A stretch of 64,000 bases of DNA from a virus. Where the stretch lies: positions 62,001 to 126,000 of the IMG/VR virus record IMGVR_UViG_3300046501_000132, one strand, 5' to 3'. Positions 15,540 to 22,349 of the stretch are shown here, one piece after another. Within the stretch, counting starts at the first letter, position 1. Every line of letters starts with the position of its first letter. Position numbers and translations under genes: made by a program. The notes beneath the pieces were generated by a model, which was not told where the DNA came from, did not search any database, and was given only the letters and a program-made list of their open reading frames with translations.

Positions 15540-15549
15540 CTAAATTTAG
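15540..15549 (+). promoter_or_regulatory. palindromic late-promoter-like box CTAAATTTAG
   Basis: Perfect 10-base palindrome containing CTAAATT, 26 bases before the next ATG. Same class as the boxes before virion genes. Confidence 0.4.
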
Positions 15550-15574
15550 TTTTCTAGCCTACAAGGGATTATAA

Positions 15575-16642
15575 ATGAAGAACCGAGCAAAAGACGTATT
15601 GTATTGTGGTGTGGATATGCACCGAATCCTCAACGCGAAGCCGACTCTGAACACTGAAGTCTTGGCGAGTCTGTATGAGTTCGTCAAGGATCGATATGAA
15701 ATTCACAAGAAGAAGGATGTGGAGAAGCTGCCAGCTCCATGGACGACCAATCCTATCTTCCTTCAGGTGAAGTTCACGAACGTCCGCCGCGAGCATGATC
15801 GTGAGTCGCGTAACGTGATTGAGAACATTTGTTCCAAGACTGGGTATAGTCTGAAGGATCGATTCTTCAATATCATCCTGATGCGCTTCTGGAACAAATT
15901 TGAATCATATCGCCTAGCCACTGGCGGTCAGATGCTAAAGTTCCCGTTGAGCGATGAGGACTTCGCTGCTTGTAATAAGCGCATCGAAGACAATCCTGAC
16001 CATACCTGGTGGAGCGGCGCGTACTATACCTGCCCGGTGCGCAGCTGGATGGAACGGATTCATTTCAAGAAGGAAGTCCCGACTGACGAACTGAACTTCA
16101 GCCAGTCGCCAATCTATTTTGCTAAGTATGCGCTTACCGACGAACTGTGGGCGGATATGGAAGCCGCGAAGTCTCCACTAGAGTTGTTCGAGCGTCTGAC
16201 GTCGATTCCTTGGATGGGCAAGTTCCTGGTTTATCAGTGGTTCGTGGACTTCACATACTGCGAGGATTACTGGTTCAGCGAGAATGAGTTCACAATCTCC
16301 GGTCCTGGATGTACGAAGGGTATCAACCTGTTGTTCGAGGATCGGGATGGAATGACGCACGAGGAATGTCTATTCTGGATGCGAAATAACCAGATGGATA
16401 TGTTCGGTCGATTCGGTTACAATCCGAATGAGCTGTTCAACGATCTTCCGGATCACGATCGTTTCATCAATATCATGTCTTTCGAGAACTTGATGTGTGA
16501 ACTTCAGAAGTATATGAAGGGCGTTGAGGCCGTCAAGACTGGAAAGAAGCCGCGCGGAAAAAGCTCTTATGATGGAAGTGGGGCAAAGGTCGCTAAGAAA
16601 GCGAAGAAGGTTGAACCAGTTGTGAACCTGTTTGATATCTAA
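15575..16642 (+). CDS. alpha-glutamyl/putrescinyl-thymine pyrophosphorylase-like DNA hypermodification enzyme
   Basis: The protein (355 aa) follows the pattern I remember for the aGPT-PPlase families predicted in phages such as phiW-14 and SP10. A PAPWTTNPIFLQVKFTNV segment leads to RREHDRESRNVIENI (W-T--PI, FTNV-RE-DR). FFNIILMRFWNKFES, WWSGAYYTCP and TSIPWMGKFLVYQWFVDFTY come next, then ENEFTISGPGCTKGI (GPG--GI). These helix-hairpin-helix, glycosylase-like proteins are thought to replace the pyrophosphate on activated hydroxymethyl-uracil in DNA with an amine such as putrescine or glutamate. The C-terminal 40 residues are Lys-rich. A HAD nucleotidase precedes it. Activity is inferred. Confidence 0.8.
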   Translation: MKNRAKDVLYCGVDMHRILNAKPTLNTEVLASLYEFVKDRYEIHKKKDVEKLPAPWTTNPIFLQVKFTNVRREHDRESRNVIENICSKTGYSLKDRFFNIILMRFWNKFESYRLATGGQMLKFPLSDEDFAACNKRIEDNPDHTWWSGAYYTCPVRSWMERIHFKKEVPTDELNFSQSPIYFAKYALTDELWADMEAAKSPLELFERLTSIPWMGKFLVYQWFVDFTYCEDYWFSENEFTISGPGCTKGINLLFEDRDGMTHEECLFWMRNNQMDMFGRFGYNPNELFNDLPDHDRFINIMSFENLMCELQKYMKGVEAVKTGKKPRGKSSYDGSGAKVAKKAKKVEPVVNLFDI

Positions 16643-16643
16643 T

Positions 16644-16814
16644 ATGAAAAAACTTCTGCTTGCTTTTGTAATGATCGCCGCTATGGGATCAATTAGTGGT
16701 TGCGTTGTAGCCCCGGCTCCTGCGTACCGTCCTGCCTACGTGACACAACCTTATTACTATCCGCACCAACGACCACCGGTGTACTACCATCACCGTCACC
16801 ACTATCGTTGGTAA
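16644..16814 (+). CDS. small outer-membrane lipoprotein
   Basis: ATG 16644 is two bases after the previous stop. A 16-residue signal (KKLLLAFVMIAAMGSISGC) ends in a lipobox (ISGC). The 38-residue mature part is rich in Tyr, Pro and His (PYYYPHQRPPVYYHHRHHYRW). This type of short Tyr/Pro/His lipoprotein is found in Gram-negative bacteria and looks like a host-derived or superinfection-related surface protein. His-rich ends may bind metal. Function unknown. Confidence 0.7.
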   Translation: MKKLLLAFVMIAAMGSISGCVVAPAPAYRPAYVTQPYYYPHQRPPVYYHHRHHYRW

Positions 16815-16836
16815 TCATTAACTAGGAATTGATTAA

Positions 16837-17436
16837 TTGAGTAAATCGCCATTTCAAGATCACTTTGCAGTGATCGATCTAGAAACCCTGGCAGCAGGAA
16901 GTGACGCCCCCATTCTGTCTCTAGGGTTGACAGTTGGTCGTTACGACGACACGGATCAGTCGTTCGACACGCTTATCGCGGGTGGACTATACCTGAAGTT
17001 CAATCTGAAGGAACAACTGGAGAAAGGTCGCAAACCTTCTGAGCGGGTAGTTAACTGGTGGTATCAGCAAGACGCCACGGCAAAGAAAGTTCTGGGTCCG
17101 GACCCGGCTAATGAAGTCTCGCTGTATGACATCAAAAGTCATCTGCTGAACTTCTTCCAATCTAAAGGATTGGATATCAAGCAGATCGATCTATATGACC
17201 GTAACTGCTTCGATATTTCCAAACTTCAGTATCTGGTTGAAGAGGAACTGAAGGAAGATGTGTTTTGGAATTATCATCAAACCTTCGACATCCCCACTGC
17301 TTTCCGATTCCTGGGTTTTGATCGTTACGGGGGTGTGCGTGTCTCGGACATCACTGGCGCGGTATACCACAATGCTCTTCACGACGCAGCCGTTGATCAA
17401 CTGCGTATCTATAAATGTCTACATTCTGAAGTATAA
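16837..17436 (+). CDS. dexA: DexA-like 3'-5' exonuclease
   Basis: DnaQ-fold exonuclease: AVIDLETLAAGSDAPILSLGL carries DxE of motif I, YDRNCFDISKLQYLVEE the second motif, and HNALHDAAVDQL the HxxxxD of motif III. GLYLKFNLKEQ followed by RKPSERVVNWWYQQDATAKK is very like T4 exonuclease A, which has KFDLK...STIEWWKNQSPEARK. 199 aa against 227 in T4. The start is a TTG at 16837 with AGGAATT before it. Probably degrades DNA ends or host DNA. Confidence 0.82.
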   Translation: MSKSPFQDHFAVIDLETLAAGSDAPILSLGLTVGRYDDTDQSFDTLIAGGLYLKFNLKEQLEKGRKPSERVVNWWYQQDATAKKVLGPDPANEVSLYDIKSHLLNFFQSKGLDIKQIDLYDRNCFDISKLQYLVEEELKEDVFWNYHQTFDIPTAFRFLGFDRYGGVRVSDITGAVYHNALHDAAVDQLRIYKCLHSEV

Positions 17437-17452
17437 ATGAATAGGAAACATC

Positions 17453-17632
17453 TTGGATCAATCAATCGTCTTGCCAATATGCATCGGGATCGCCTTCCTG
17501 GTAATGGTGCTAGGAGCGTATATCCAACTGCGGATTCTGGAGAAACACAAAGACAAATATTGGAGAGACGTGCAAAAGCATGTATGGGCGATGAAGAATA
17601 TGAGAGGCGGCAAACTGCGGCGAAGGAAGTGA
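17453..17632 (+). CDS. small single-span membrane protein (59 aa)
   Basis: TTG start after AGGAAAC. The sequence MDQSIVLPICIGIAFLVM and onward has one clear membrane helix (residues 5-26) followed by a basic, aromatic cytoplasmic-type tail ending GGKLRRRK. A longer ORF in another frame over the same bases reads as low-complexity charged sequence and is probably a shadow. Could be a holin-like or inner-membrane host-takeover protein; not determinable. Confidence 0.65.
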   Translation: MDQSIVLPICIGIAFLVMVLGAYIQLRILEKHKDKYWRDVQKHVWAMKNMRGGKLRRRK

Positions 17633-17643
17633 AGCACTGCATC

Positions 17644-17721
17644 ATGCCGCTACCTAAGTCAAATTACATCGTCGTGACAGACGCTAGTATGATTAAGCAG
17701 ATGGGAAAGAAAGTGGTGTGA
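17644..17721 (+). CDS. possible 25-aa peptide
   Basis: ATG 17644 opens MPLPKSNYIVVTDASMIKQM and five more residues. The upstream GGAAGTGAAG is rather distant as a ribosome binding site. Coding character is plausible but short length gives little support. Confidence 0.25.
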   Translation: MPLPKSNYIVVTDASMIKQMGKKVV

Positions 17722-17725
17722 CCCG

Positions 17726-17784
17726 TTCTCCGGTCTAAATTAATATAGGGAGTAAGAAAAGCCCTAGACAATTTAACCGGAGAA
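17726..17784 (+). promoter_or_regulatory. inverted repeat around a late-type box, covering a ribosome binding site
   Basis: TTCTCCGGT (17726-17734) is perfectly complementary to ACCGGAGAA (17776-17784). The second arm contains the GGAG ribosome binding site of the ClpP-like gene. CTAAAT (17735-17740) follows the first arm directly, so transcripts starting at a late box would exclude the first arm while read-through transcripts would hide the ribosome binding site. Confidence 0.4.
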
Positions 17785-17789
17785 TTGTA

Positions 17790-18413
17790 ATGAAGTACAC
17801 CAAAGAAGTTAAACCAGCAAGAGCGTCGGTGCCGGTGGTGTTGGCATCCCCAGACGTCAAATCATATTCTCCGATTGGGTATGAATCCCCATCGGTCCCG
17901 CCTGTCGTAATGTATATCTACGATGAGATTGGACCCGAAGTTGATTATGTAGATTTCGTGCACTCCCTGCGTTATGCTCCGGCCGGCCAGGATATCACCA
18001 TCCACATCAACTCCCCAGGCGGTAATCTAAATTCTTGCCTCTCCATTATCAATGCGATCGCAGCCTCTGAGGCTAACATCACAACGGTTGTGGATGGCGA
18101 AGCGGCCAGCGCAGCGGCTATGATTTGGCTAGCAGGTCATGCGAAACTGATCGCCTCTAGACATACGTTGGTTATGCTCCACGGGGCAAGCGTAGGCTAC
18201 AACCCTTCTAAAACTTCGGACATCGTGAATAGCACTAGCGCCACAAACAAGATTGTTGAGGCTTTACTAGATGAACTAACCGTTGATGTCCTGACGGAAC
18301 AAGAACGCGGAGACATCCGCAAGGGCGTGGACATCTACCTCACCGGTGGAGAACTAATCGACCGACTGTCTCTTGGCGAACAAGAGGAATATCCACAAGT
18401 TGACAATACTTAA
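17790..18413 (+). CDS. ClpP-like serine protease
   Basis: 207-aa protein with the ClpP/crotonase fold pattern: ITIHINSPGGNLNSCLSIINAI (oxyanion GG), VDGEAASAAAMIW with the catalytic Ser in A-A-S-A-A, LVMLHGASVGY with the catalytic His, and TGGELIDRLSLG where the Asp would sit. Phage ClpP-type proteases usually act on the prohead scaffold, but T4-type phages normally use the unrelated gp21. This one may be a processing protease or may act on host Clp substrates. A late-type box and an inverted repeat precede it; it overlaps the deaminase gene. Confidence 0.78.
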   Translation: MKYTKEVKPARASVPVVLASPDVKSYSPIGYESPSVPPVVMYIYDEIGPEVDYVDFVHSLRYAPAGQDITIHINSPGGNLNSCLSIINAIAASEANITTVVDGEAASAAAMIWLAGHAKLIASRHTLVMLHGASVGYNPSKTSDIVNSTSATNKIVEALLDELTVDVLTEQERGDIRKGVDIYLTGGELIDRLSLGEQEEYPQVDNT

Positions 18414-18894
18414 AGCAAAGTTTGCTTTCGCGCACGCGAAAGCAGCACGTAACTACGCAGATGAACTATCATATTGCGTACGCCGAAAGGTAGGCGCTGT
18501 TATTGTAAAAGATGACAGCATCATTTCTTTCGGCTACAACGGTATGCCATCAGGCGAACCGAACGTTTGTGAATTGGCAGACGGTTCAACAAATCCTAGA
18601 GTCAGACATGCAGAGATTAATGCTTTGCGTAAACTGATCCGGTCTAGTGAATCATCAATTGGTTCCATAATGTTTGTTACAGATTCCCCATGTCCCAACT
18701 GTGCTATTGAGATTGCGGAATCCGGAGTTGCGGCAGTTGTTTTTGAGCGCGAATACAGCGATGTTTCAGGTATCATACACCTATTGAACAAAGAAGTCAA
18801 AGTATATCGTGTTGATACGGAAGAACGGATTATTTGTAGGGTGATGGGCCACAACCTCACCGGCTCATATGAAGTCGATAGTATCATGTGTTAA
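18400..18894 (+). CDS. cd: dCMP deaminase
   Basis: Zinc cytidine-deaminase fold: RVRHAEINAL gives the His-Ala-Glu zinc/proton motif and DSPCPNCAIEI the paired cysteines. VRRKVGAVIV...GYNGMPSG is the standard start of dCMP deaminases such as T4 gpcd. It converts dCMP to dUMP, feeding thymidylate or hydroxymethyl-dUMP synthesis. Start chosen as TTG 18400, which has GAGGAA about 11 bases upstream; a TTG at 18373 would lengthen the N terminus without a ribosome binding site. Overlaps the protease gene by 14 bases. Confidence 0.87.
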   Translation: MTILKAKFAFAHAKAARNYADELSYCVRRKVGAVIVKDDSIISFGYNGMPSGEPNVCELADGSTNPRVRHAEINALRKLIRSSESSIGSIMFVTDSPCPNCAIEIAESGVAAVVFEREYSDVSGIIHLLNKEVKVYRVDTEERIICRVMGHNLTGSYEVDSIMC

Positions 18895-18932
18895 TTAAGG
18901 TCGAATTTGACCTCCCATTTTAAGGATTGGAT

Positions 18933-19721
18933 ATGGGAAAGAAGACTCGTGCCCCGCGTGCTGCTGCTCGTCGGGGAGGCAGGGAAGAATATGATCCACG
19001 CGGTTTGATCCGGGATAAACGAGGCGCGTTGCTAACGCCTGAAGAAATCCAGGATGCTCACAGACCGCAACCACGCACCCGGAATTTCCATTTGGAACCG
19101 AAGAATGATCGCCAAGATGCTATGATCAATGCGATTAACAACAGCGAAATCGTTGTTGCTGAGGCTCCTGCCGGTTGTGGTAAGACTTATATCTCAGGCG
19201 GTATGGCCGCCAAATTCCTGGCCGAAGGGCTTGTTGATAGAATCATCCTAACGCGTGCAAACGTCCATGTAGGTAAAACTCTTGGTATGTTGCCCGGCTC
19301 CGTCACCGATAAGATGGAACCTCTGCTAGCTCCAATCCTGGCAGTCCTACGTGAACGGATGGGTGATGGCGCATATGCTTACAATCTAGCTAAAGGCAAG
19401 ATTGTGATGCAGCCGCTGGAGTATATTCGGGGTAACTCGTTCAAGGATAGCTTCATTATTATTGATGAAGCCCAGAACTTGACGGTTGATGAAGTACAAG
19501 CATTGATTACACGTTATGAATCAGGGCGTATTCTGTTCCTTGGTGATAATTTCCAGACCGATATCAAGGGACAGAATGGACTTGATTGGCTTGAGAAGTT
19601 TGCTCAACGACATAACTTGAACTATCCGGTTATCAAGTTTGGTCTAGAGCATATCGTGCGTAGTTCGCTTGTGCGTGAATTTCTCGTCGCACTATACAAA
19701 GAAAAGGGCATGACGACCTAA
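18933..19721 (+). CDS. phoH: PhoH-like ATPase
   Basis: P-loop ATPase of the PhoH family: NDRQDAMINAI, AEAPAGCGKTYIS (Walker A), VGKTLGMLPGSVTDKMEPLLAP (the family-specific P-G-S/T segment), FIIIDEAQNLT (Walker B DEAQN) and FLGDNFQTD. The N terminus is Arg-rich and basic. Common in T4-type phages, especially marine ones; proposed roles are RNA-related or phosphate-stress functions. Start ATG 18933 has AAGGAT ahead. Ends at a terminator. Confidence 0.88.
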   Translation: MGKKTRAPRAAARRGGREEYDPRGLIRDKRGALLTPEEIQDAHRPQPRTRNFHLEPKNDRQDAMINAINNSEIVVAEAPAGCGKTYISGGMAAKFLAEGLVDRIILTRANVHVGKTLGMLPGSVTDKMEPLLAPILAVLRERMGDGAYAYNLAKGKIVMQPLEYIRGNSFKDSFIIIDEAQNLTVDEVQALITRYESGRILFLGDNFQTDIKGQNGLDWLEKFAQRHNLNYPVIKFGLEHIVRSSLVREFLVALYKEKGMTT

Positions 19722-19725
19722 AAGA

Positions 19726-19750
19726 AAATGCCTCCCAAAGGGAGGCATTT
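19726..19750. terminator. bidirectional terminator
   Basis: AAATGCCTCCC - AAA - GGGAGGCATTT, an 11-pair stem with A/T flanks, between converging phoH and the endonuclease gene. Confidence 0.8.
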
Positions 19751-19752
19751 GA

Positions 19753-20364
19753 TTATCTAGATTTGCATTTGTCTCCGTGCCACCGATTGAACATACCTGG
19801 TGCGGCAGTCTTACCGCAGTGGGGACATTCAATCCTGACTCTGTTTTTAGCAGCTTCAGACATTTCTTTGCGTCGTTCTTCAGAGAAGGTTTTACCGAAG
19901 TTGGGATTGTTCACTCCCTTTAAACTATCGCTGATCTTCTGTTTGGTGTTTTCGCTTTGGGTAGTTCCTTTGCGATATTCCGACATCTTAGCTTTTGATT
20001 CTTCTGTATGTTTGGGTTTGCGCATTTTCTGTTTAGCTTCCTCTGTATGGCAGTCGATTTTGAAGCGAGCCTTGCCGTGATAACAGCTACGGTTCAAGCA
20101 TAGCGGACTATCGAAATCCTCAGATATTAGTTTTTGTTCAAAATCATATGCGTCATTTCCGGCTTTTGTTCTATCGGGATCAGTAAATTCTGAGATAACA
20201 GCCCAATCGAAATTTTCGAAGCCGAGTTCAATAACGTCTCTAGATGAGGTAAAATATTTGTGACCTAAGTCTTTATGAGCAGGATCAATATTCTTTTTCC
20301 TGAAGCCTATGTAGAATTCTCCGGTATCGCGGTGGATTCCTTTATATACGTATGGGTAGTTCAT
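19753..20364 (-). CDS. GIY-YIG homing endonuclease with NUMOD repeats and zinc finger
   Basis: The N terminus YVYKGIHRDTGEFYIGFRKK is a GIY-YIG type nuclease core (Y-V-Y, 11-residue spacing, Y-I-G). The centre has two or three NUMOD3-like DNA-binding repeats (HTEESKAKMSEYRKG, NPNFGKTFSEERRKEMSEAAK). The C terminus is a zinc finger (CPHCGKTA...WHGDKC). This is a free-standing homing endonuclease of the Seg type, a selfish element in T4-type phages. A late-type box lies 19 bases before its ATG. It points against the surrounding plus-strand genes, consistent with insertion. Confidence 0.8.
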   Translation of the reverse strand: MNYPYVYKGIHRDTGEFYIGFRKKNIDPAHKDLGHKYFTSSRDVIELGFENFDWAVISEFTDPDRTKAGNDAYDFEQKLISEDFDSPLCLNRSCYHGKARFKIDCHTEEAKQKMRKPKHTEESKAKMSEYRKGTTQSENTKQKISDSLKGVNNPNFGKTFSEERRKEMSEAAKNRVRIECPHCGKTAAPGMFNRWHGDKCKSR

Positions 20365-20382
20365 TATTATCTCCTTCTAATA

Positions 20383-20389
20383 TATTTAG
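20383..20389 (-). promoter_or_regulatory. late-promoter-like box CTAAATA
   Basis: On the minus strand TTCTAAATATATTAG stands immediately before the ribosome binding site (AGGAGAT) of the homing endonuclease. Confidence 0.45.
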
Positions 20390-20440
20390 AAGTTGACTGA
20401 GCTGTATAACAAGAAGTAAGAAACATCTTAGGGGAACATC

Positions 20441-20530
20441 ATGAGCAGCACACAGGCTTTCTTTTATCTTGGATATTGGGTGGTATTGATTGTTGCAGTA
20501 TGGGCTGGAGTTTACTTGTATGAGAAATAA
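20441..20530 (+). CDS. 29-aa membrane peptide
   Basis: ATG after TTAGGGGAACATC opens a frame for 29 residues: MSSTQAFFYLGYWVVLIVAV and nine more ending YLYEK. It is almost entirely one membrane helix. The good ribosome binding site and clean helix support translation. Possibly a small membrane-acting phage peptide; no function assigned. Confidence 0.5.
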   Translation: MSSTQAFFYLGYWVVLIVAVWAGVYLYEK

Positions 20531-20577
20531 CAAAGACCTTCGACCCTATCATTGATGTGATCTACAAAGTAAAACTG

Positions 20578-20603
20578 AGCCGCCCTTCGGGGCGGCTTTT
20601 TTT
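20578..20603 (+). terminator. intrinsic terminator
   Basis: AGCCGCCC - TTCG - GGGCGGCT followed by seven T. Isolates the baseplate operon from upstream transcription. Confidence 0.85.
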
Positions 20604-20607
20604 GCGT

Positions 20608-20616
20608 TTAAATACT
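20608..20616 (+). promoter_or_regulatory. late-promoter-like box TTAAATACT
   Basis: TTTAAATACTAAG starts 38 bases before the first gene of the gp5 operon and just after a terminator. Confidence 0.45.
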
Positions 20617-20645
20617 AAGTATATGATTACCACTGTGAGGATATT

Positions 20646-20996
20646 ATGAAAGATTTACGCGACAAGAACCTGGACATCATTATCATGCACCGTGGTACTG
20701 ATGCTACGCACGAATTCCACTATACACTAGACAGCGGCTCAACTTTCGTACCGAGCCTATATACTATTCGGTGTGAAGGTCGTCTAGCCTATGCAAATGA
20801 GACCAAAGACTTTGAGTTTCCTGTGACAGAAGTCCTTGATGAAGATGACGTTAGTACGTTAGTGATTACTTTCCCAGCGTCGATTGTAACATCTAACATT
20901 CGAGAACAAAAGATTTACTACAAGGTATTCGCTACCCGTAACGTTGAAGGCGGTGAAACTATTGTTGTGAACTACGGCGAAGTGTGGCTTAAATAA
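20646..20996 (+). CDS. probable virion/baseplate protein (116 aa)
   Basis: All-beta protein with alternating short strands (SLYTIRCEGRLAY, TLVITFPASI, QKIYYKVFATRN), consistent with an Ig-like or baseplate beta-domain. It lies first in the operon and overlaps the gp5 gene by one base, so is probably a co-assembled baseplate part. I do not recognise the family. Confidence 0.55.
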   Translation: MKDLRDKNLDIIIMHRGTDATHEFHYTLDSGSTFVPSLYTIRCEGRLAYANETKDFEFPVTEVLDEDDVSTLVITFPASIVTSNIREQKIYYKVFATRNVEGGETIVVNYGEVWLK

Positions 20997-21955
20997 TGAT
21001 TCCAATGAACAGCGTATTCCTCTACGGTATTGTAGAGGACGTTATGGACCCTGTACAGCTAGGGCGTTTGAGAGTGCGCTGGCTAGGGGTACACACGGAC
21101 GATAAAACAAAGTTACCCACAGATAAGCTACCGTGGAGTAACGTGCTTGGTACAATCTATTCCGCCTTTATTTCCGGCGTGGGTTCGTCTCCGGTTGGAG
21201 TTGTTCCAGGCACTATGGTGTTCGGGATTCCGGCTGATGACGGAAAGCAAGAGTTCATCGTCTTCGGAACGATGGGTGGTAATCGTTCCGTTTACGGCAA
21301 TGGTACTCAAGGTTTCAATGACCCAAGCGGCCTATATCCTCGTGCTGATGTAGCAGGCGATATTAACAAGAAAGCGGGTGGTAATGGGGACACTGGATCA
21401 TCATACAACGTAACGGCTGATGTGATTCAATCTAGTATTCCCGGCGCTAAGGATCCAACTGTGCCCGATAAGGTTGAAGACCCGAAAGCCTATGGTGATG
21501 CTCCTTGGATGCCGGTAGCACAATCTCAGATCGGCATCAACGAGAAAGATAATCCTGATGTTGTGAAGACCTATCATCAGATCGGCGGCGGTCTAATGCG
21601 CGAGCCTACGGTTGCCTGGTGTGCTGCTTTCGTAGGTTGGTGTCTGGATAAGGTAGGAATCAAGGGCACTCGCAGCGCCTCAGCCCGGTCATATTTGAGC
21701 TATGGTAAGTCGGTCGGTAAGACCAACGTGCCATTTGGCGCTATCGCAGTATTTGGCGTGCCTAATTCCGGGTCTGGTCACGTTGCGTTTGTGGCTGAGG
21801 ATAAGGGCGATAAGCTCATTTGCATTGGGGGCAATCAATCTGATAAGTCGCTCCGCTCGGGTGGTATTGTGTCTAGAACAACCATTCCCAAGAACGGATC
21901 TAGCTTAGTCCTGTTGGACTGCGTATTCCCGACTAATTTGTCGGCTAAGGGGTAA
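20996..21955 (+). CDS. 5: gp5-like baseplate hub OB-fold protein fused to a CHAP-type wall hydrolase
   Basis: Residues 1-105 resemble the OB-fold start of T4 gp5 and VgrG-type hubs: VFLYGIVEDVMDPVQLGRLRVRW, then PWSNVL, PGTMVFGIPADDGKQEFIVFG. From about residue 165 a different enzyme follows: PWMPVAQSQIGI...TVAWCAAFVGWCLDKVG (catalytic Cys), GHVAFVAEDKGD (His), and GGNQSD. This is the CHAP/TIGR02594 amidase pattern. In T4 the hub carries a lysozyme instead. The beta-helix tail of gp5 is missing here and appears in the gene at 22349. It acts at the tail tip during DNA injection. Confidence 0.82.
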   Translation: MIPMNSVFLYGIVEDVMDPVQLGRLRVRWLGVHTDDKTKLPTDKLPWSNVLGTIYSAFISGVGSSPVGVVPGTMVFGIPADDGKQEFIVFGTMGGNRSVYGNGTQGFNDPSGLYPRADVAGDINKKAGGNGDTGSSYNVTADVIQSSIPGAKDPTVPDKVEDPKAYGDAPWMPVAQSQIGINEKDNPDVVKTYHQIGGGLMREPTVAWCAAFVGWCLDKVGIKGTRSASARSYLSYGKSVGKTNVPFGAIAVFGVPNSGSGHVAFVAEDKGDKLICIGGNQSDKSLRSGGIVSRTTIPKNGSSLVLLDCVFPTNLSAKG

Positions 21956-21959
21956 GTAA

Positions 21960-22349
21960 GTGGCTACTAACTACACATATAGAGATTTTGATCTCAGCTT
22001 CAGCACCCACCCTGTGACGGGTGATCTGGTAATGAAGACTGATATTTCCGCAATCATTCAGTCGGTAAAGAATTTGGTGGTGACCTCGGCGGGAGAAATC
22101 ATCTGGGAACCGACGATGGGTGGTGGGGTTGGACGTCTATTATTCGAACCCAACGACGCGATGATGCGGATGCAGTTGTATGATAAGATCGAAACAACTA
22201 TCAAACGATTTGAACCCAGGGTGGAACTTGTAGCTCTGGATATTCAGCGATTTGAAAATGGGTATGGTATCTATATCAATATTCAATTCTACGCTTTAAA
22301 TTATCCAGACGTTATTTCTGAAACAATTCCTGTAAAGAGGATTCGATAA
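21960..22349 (+). CDS. 25: gp25-like baseplate wedge protein
   Basis: 129-aa member of the GPW/gp25 lysozyme-like fold family, the inner wedge part that binds the sheath. Typical pattern: DISAIIQSVKNLVVTSAGEIIWEP...GGGVGRLLFEP, then RFEPRVELVALDI. GTG start at 21960 after GGGGTAAG. Close in length to T4 gp25 (132). Located between the two hub genes. Confidence 0.9.
   Translation: MATNYTYRDFDLSFSTHPVTGDLVMKTDISAIIQSVKNLVVTSAGEIIWEPTMGGGVGRLLFEPNDAMMRMQLYDKIETTIKRFEPRVELVALDIQRFENGYGIYINIQFYALNYPDVISETIPVKRIR

Noticed and set aside
17437-17721. 94-aa ORF starting ATG 17437
   Set aside because: Most of it is the shadow of a TTG-initiated membrane-protein gene in another frame with a better ribosome binding site; only the last 25 codons may be used.
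17790-18413. Gene 21 prohead protease
   Set aside because: The motifs are of the ClpP fold, not of the gp21 herpesvirus-protease-like fold, so a head role is only a possibility.
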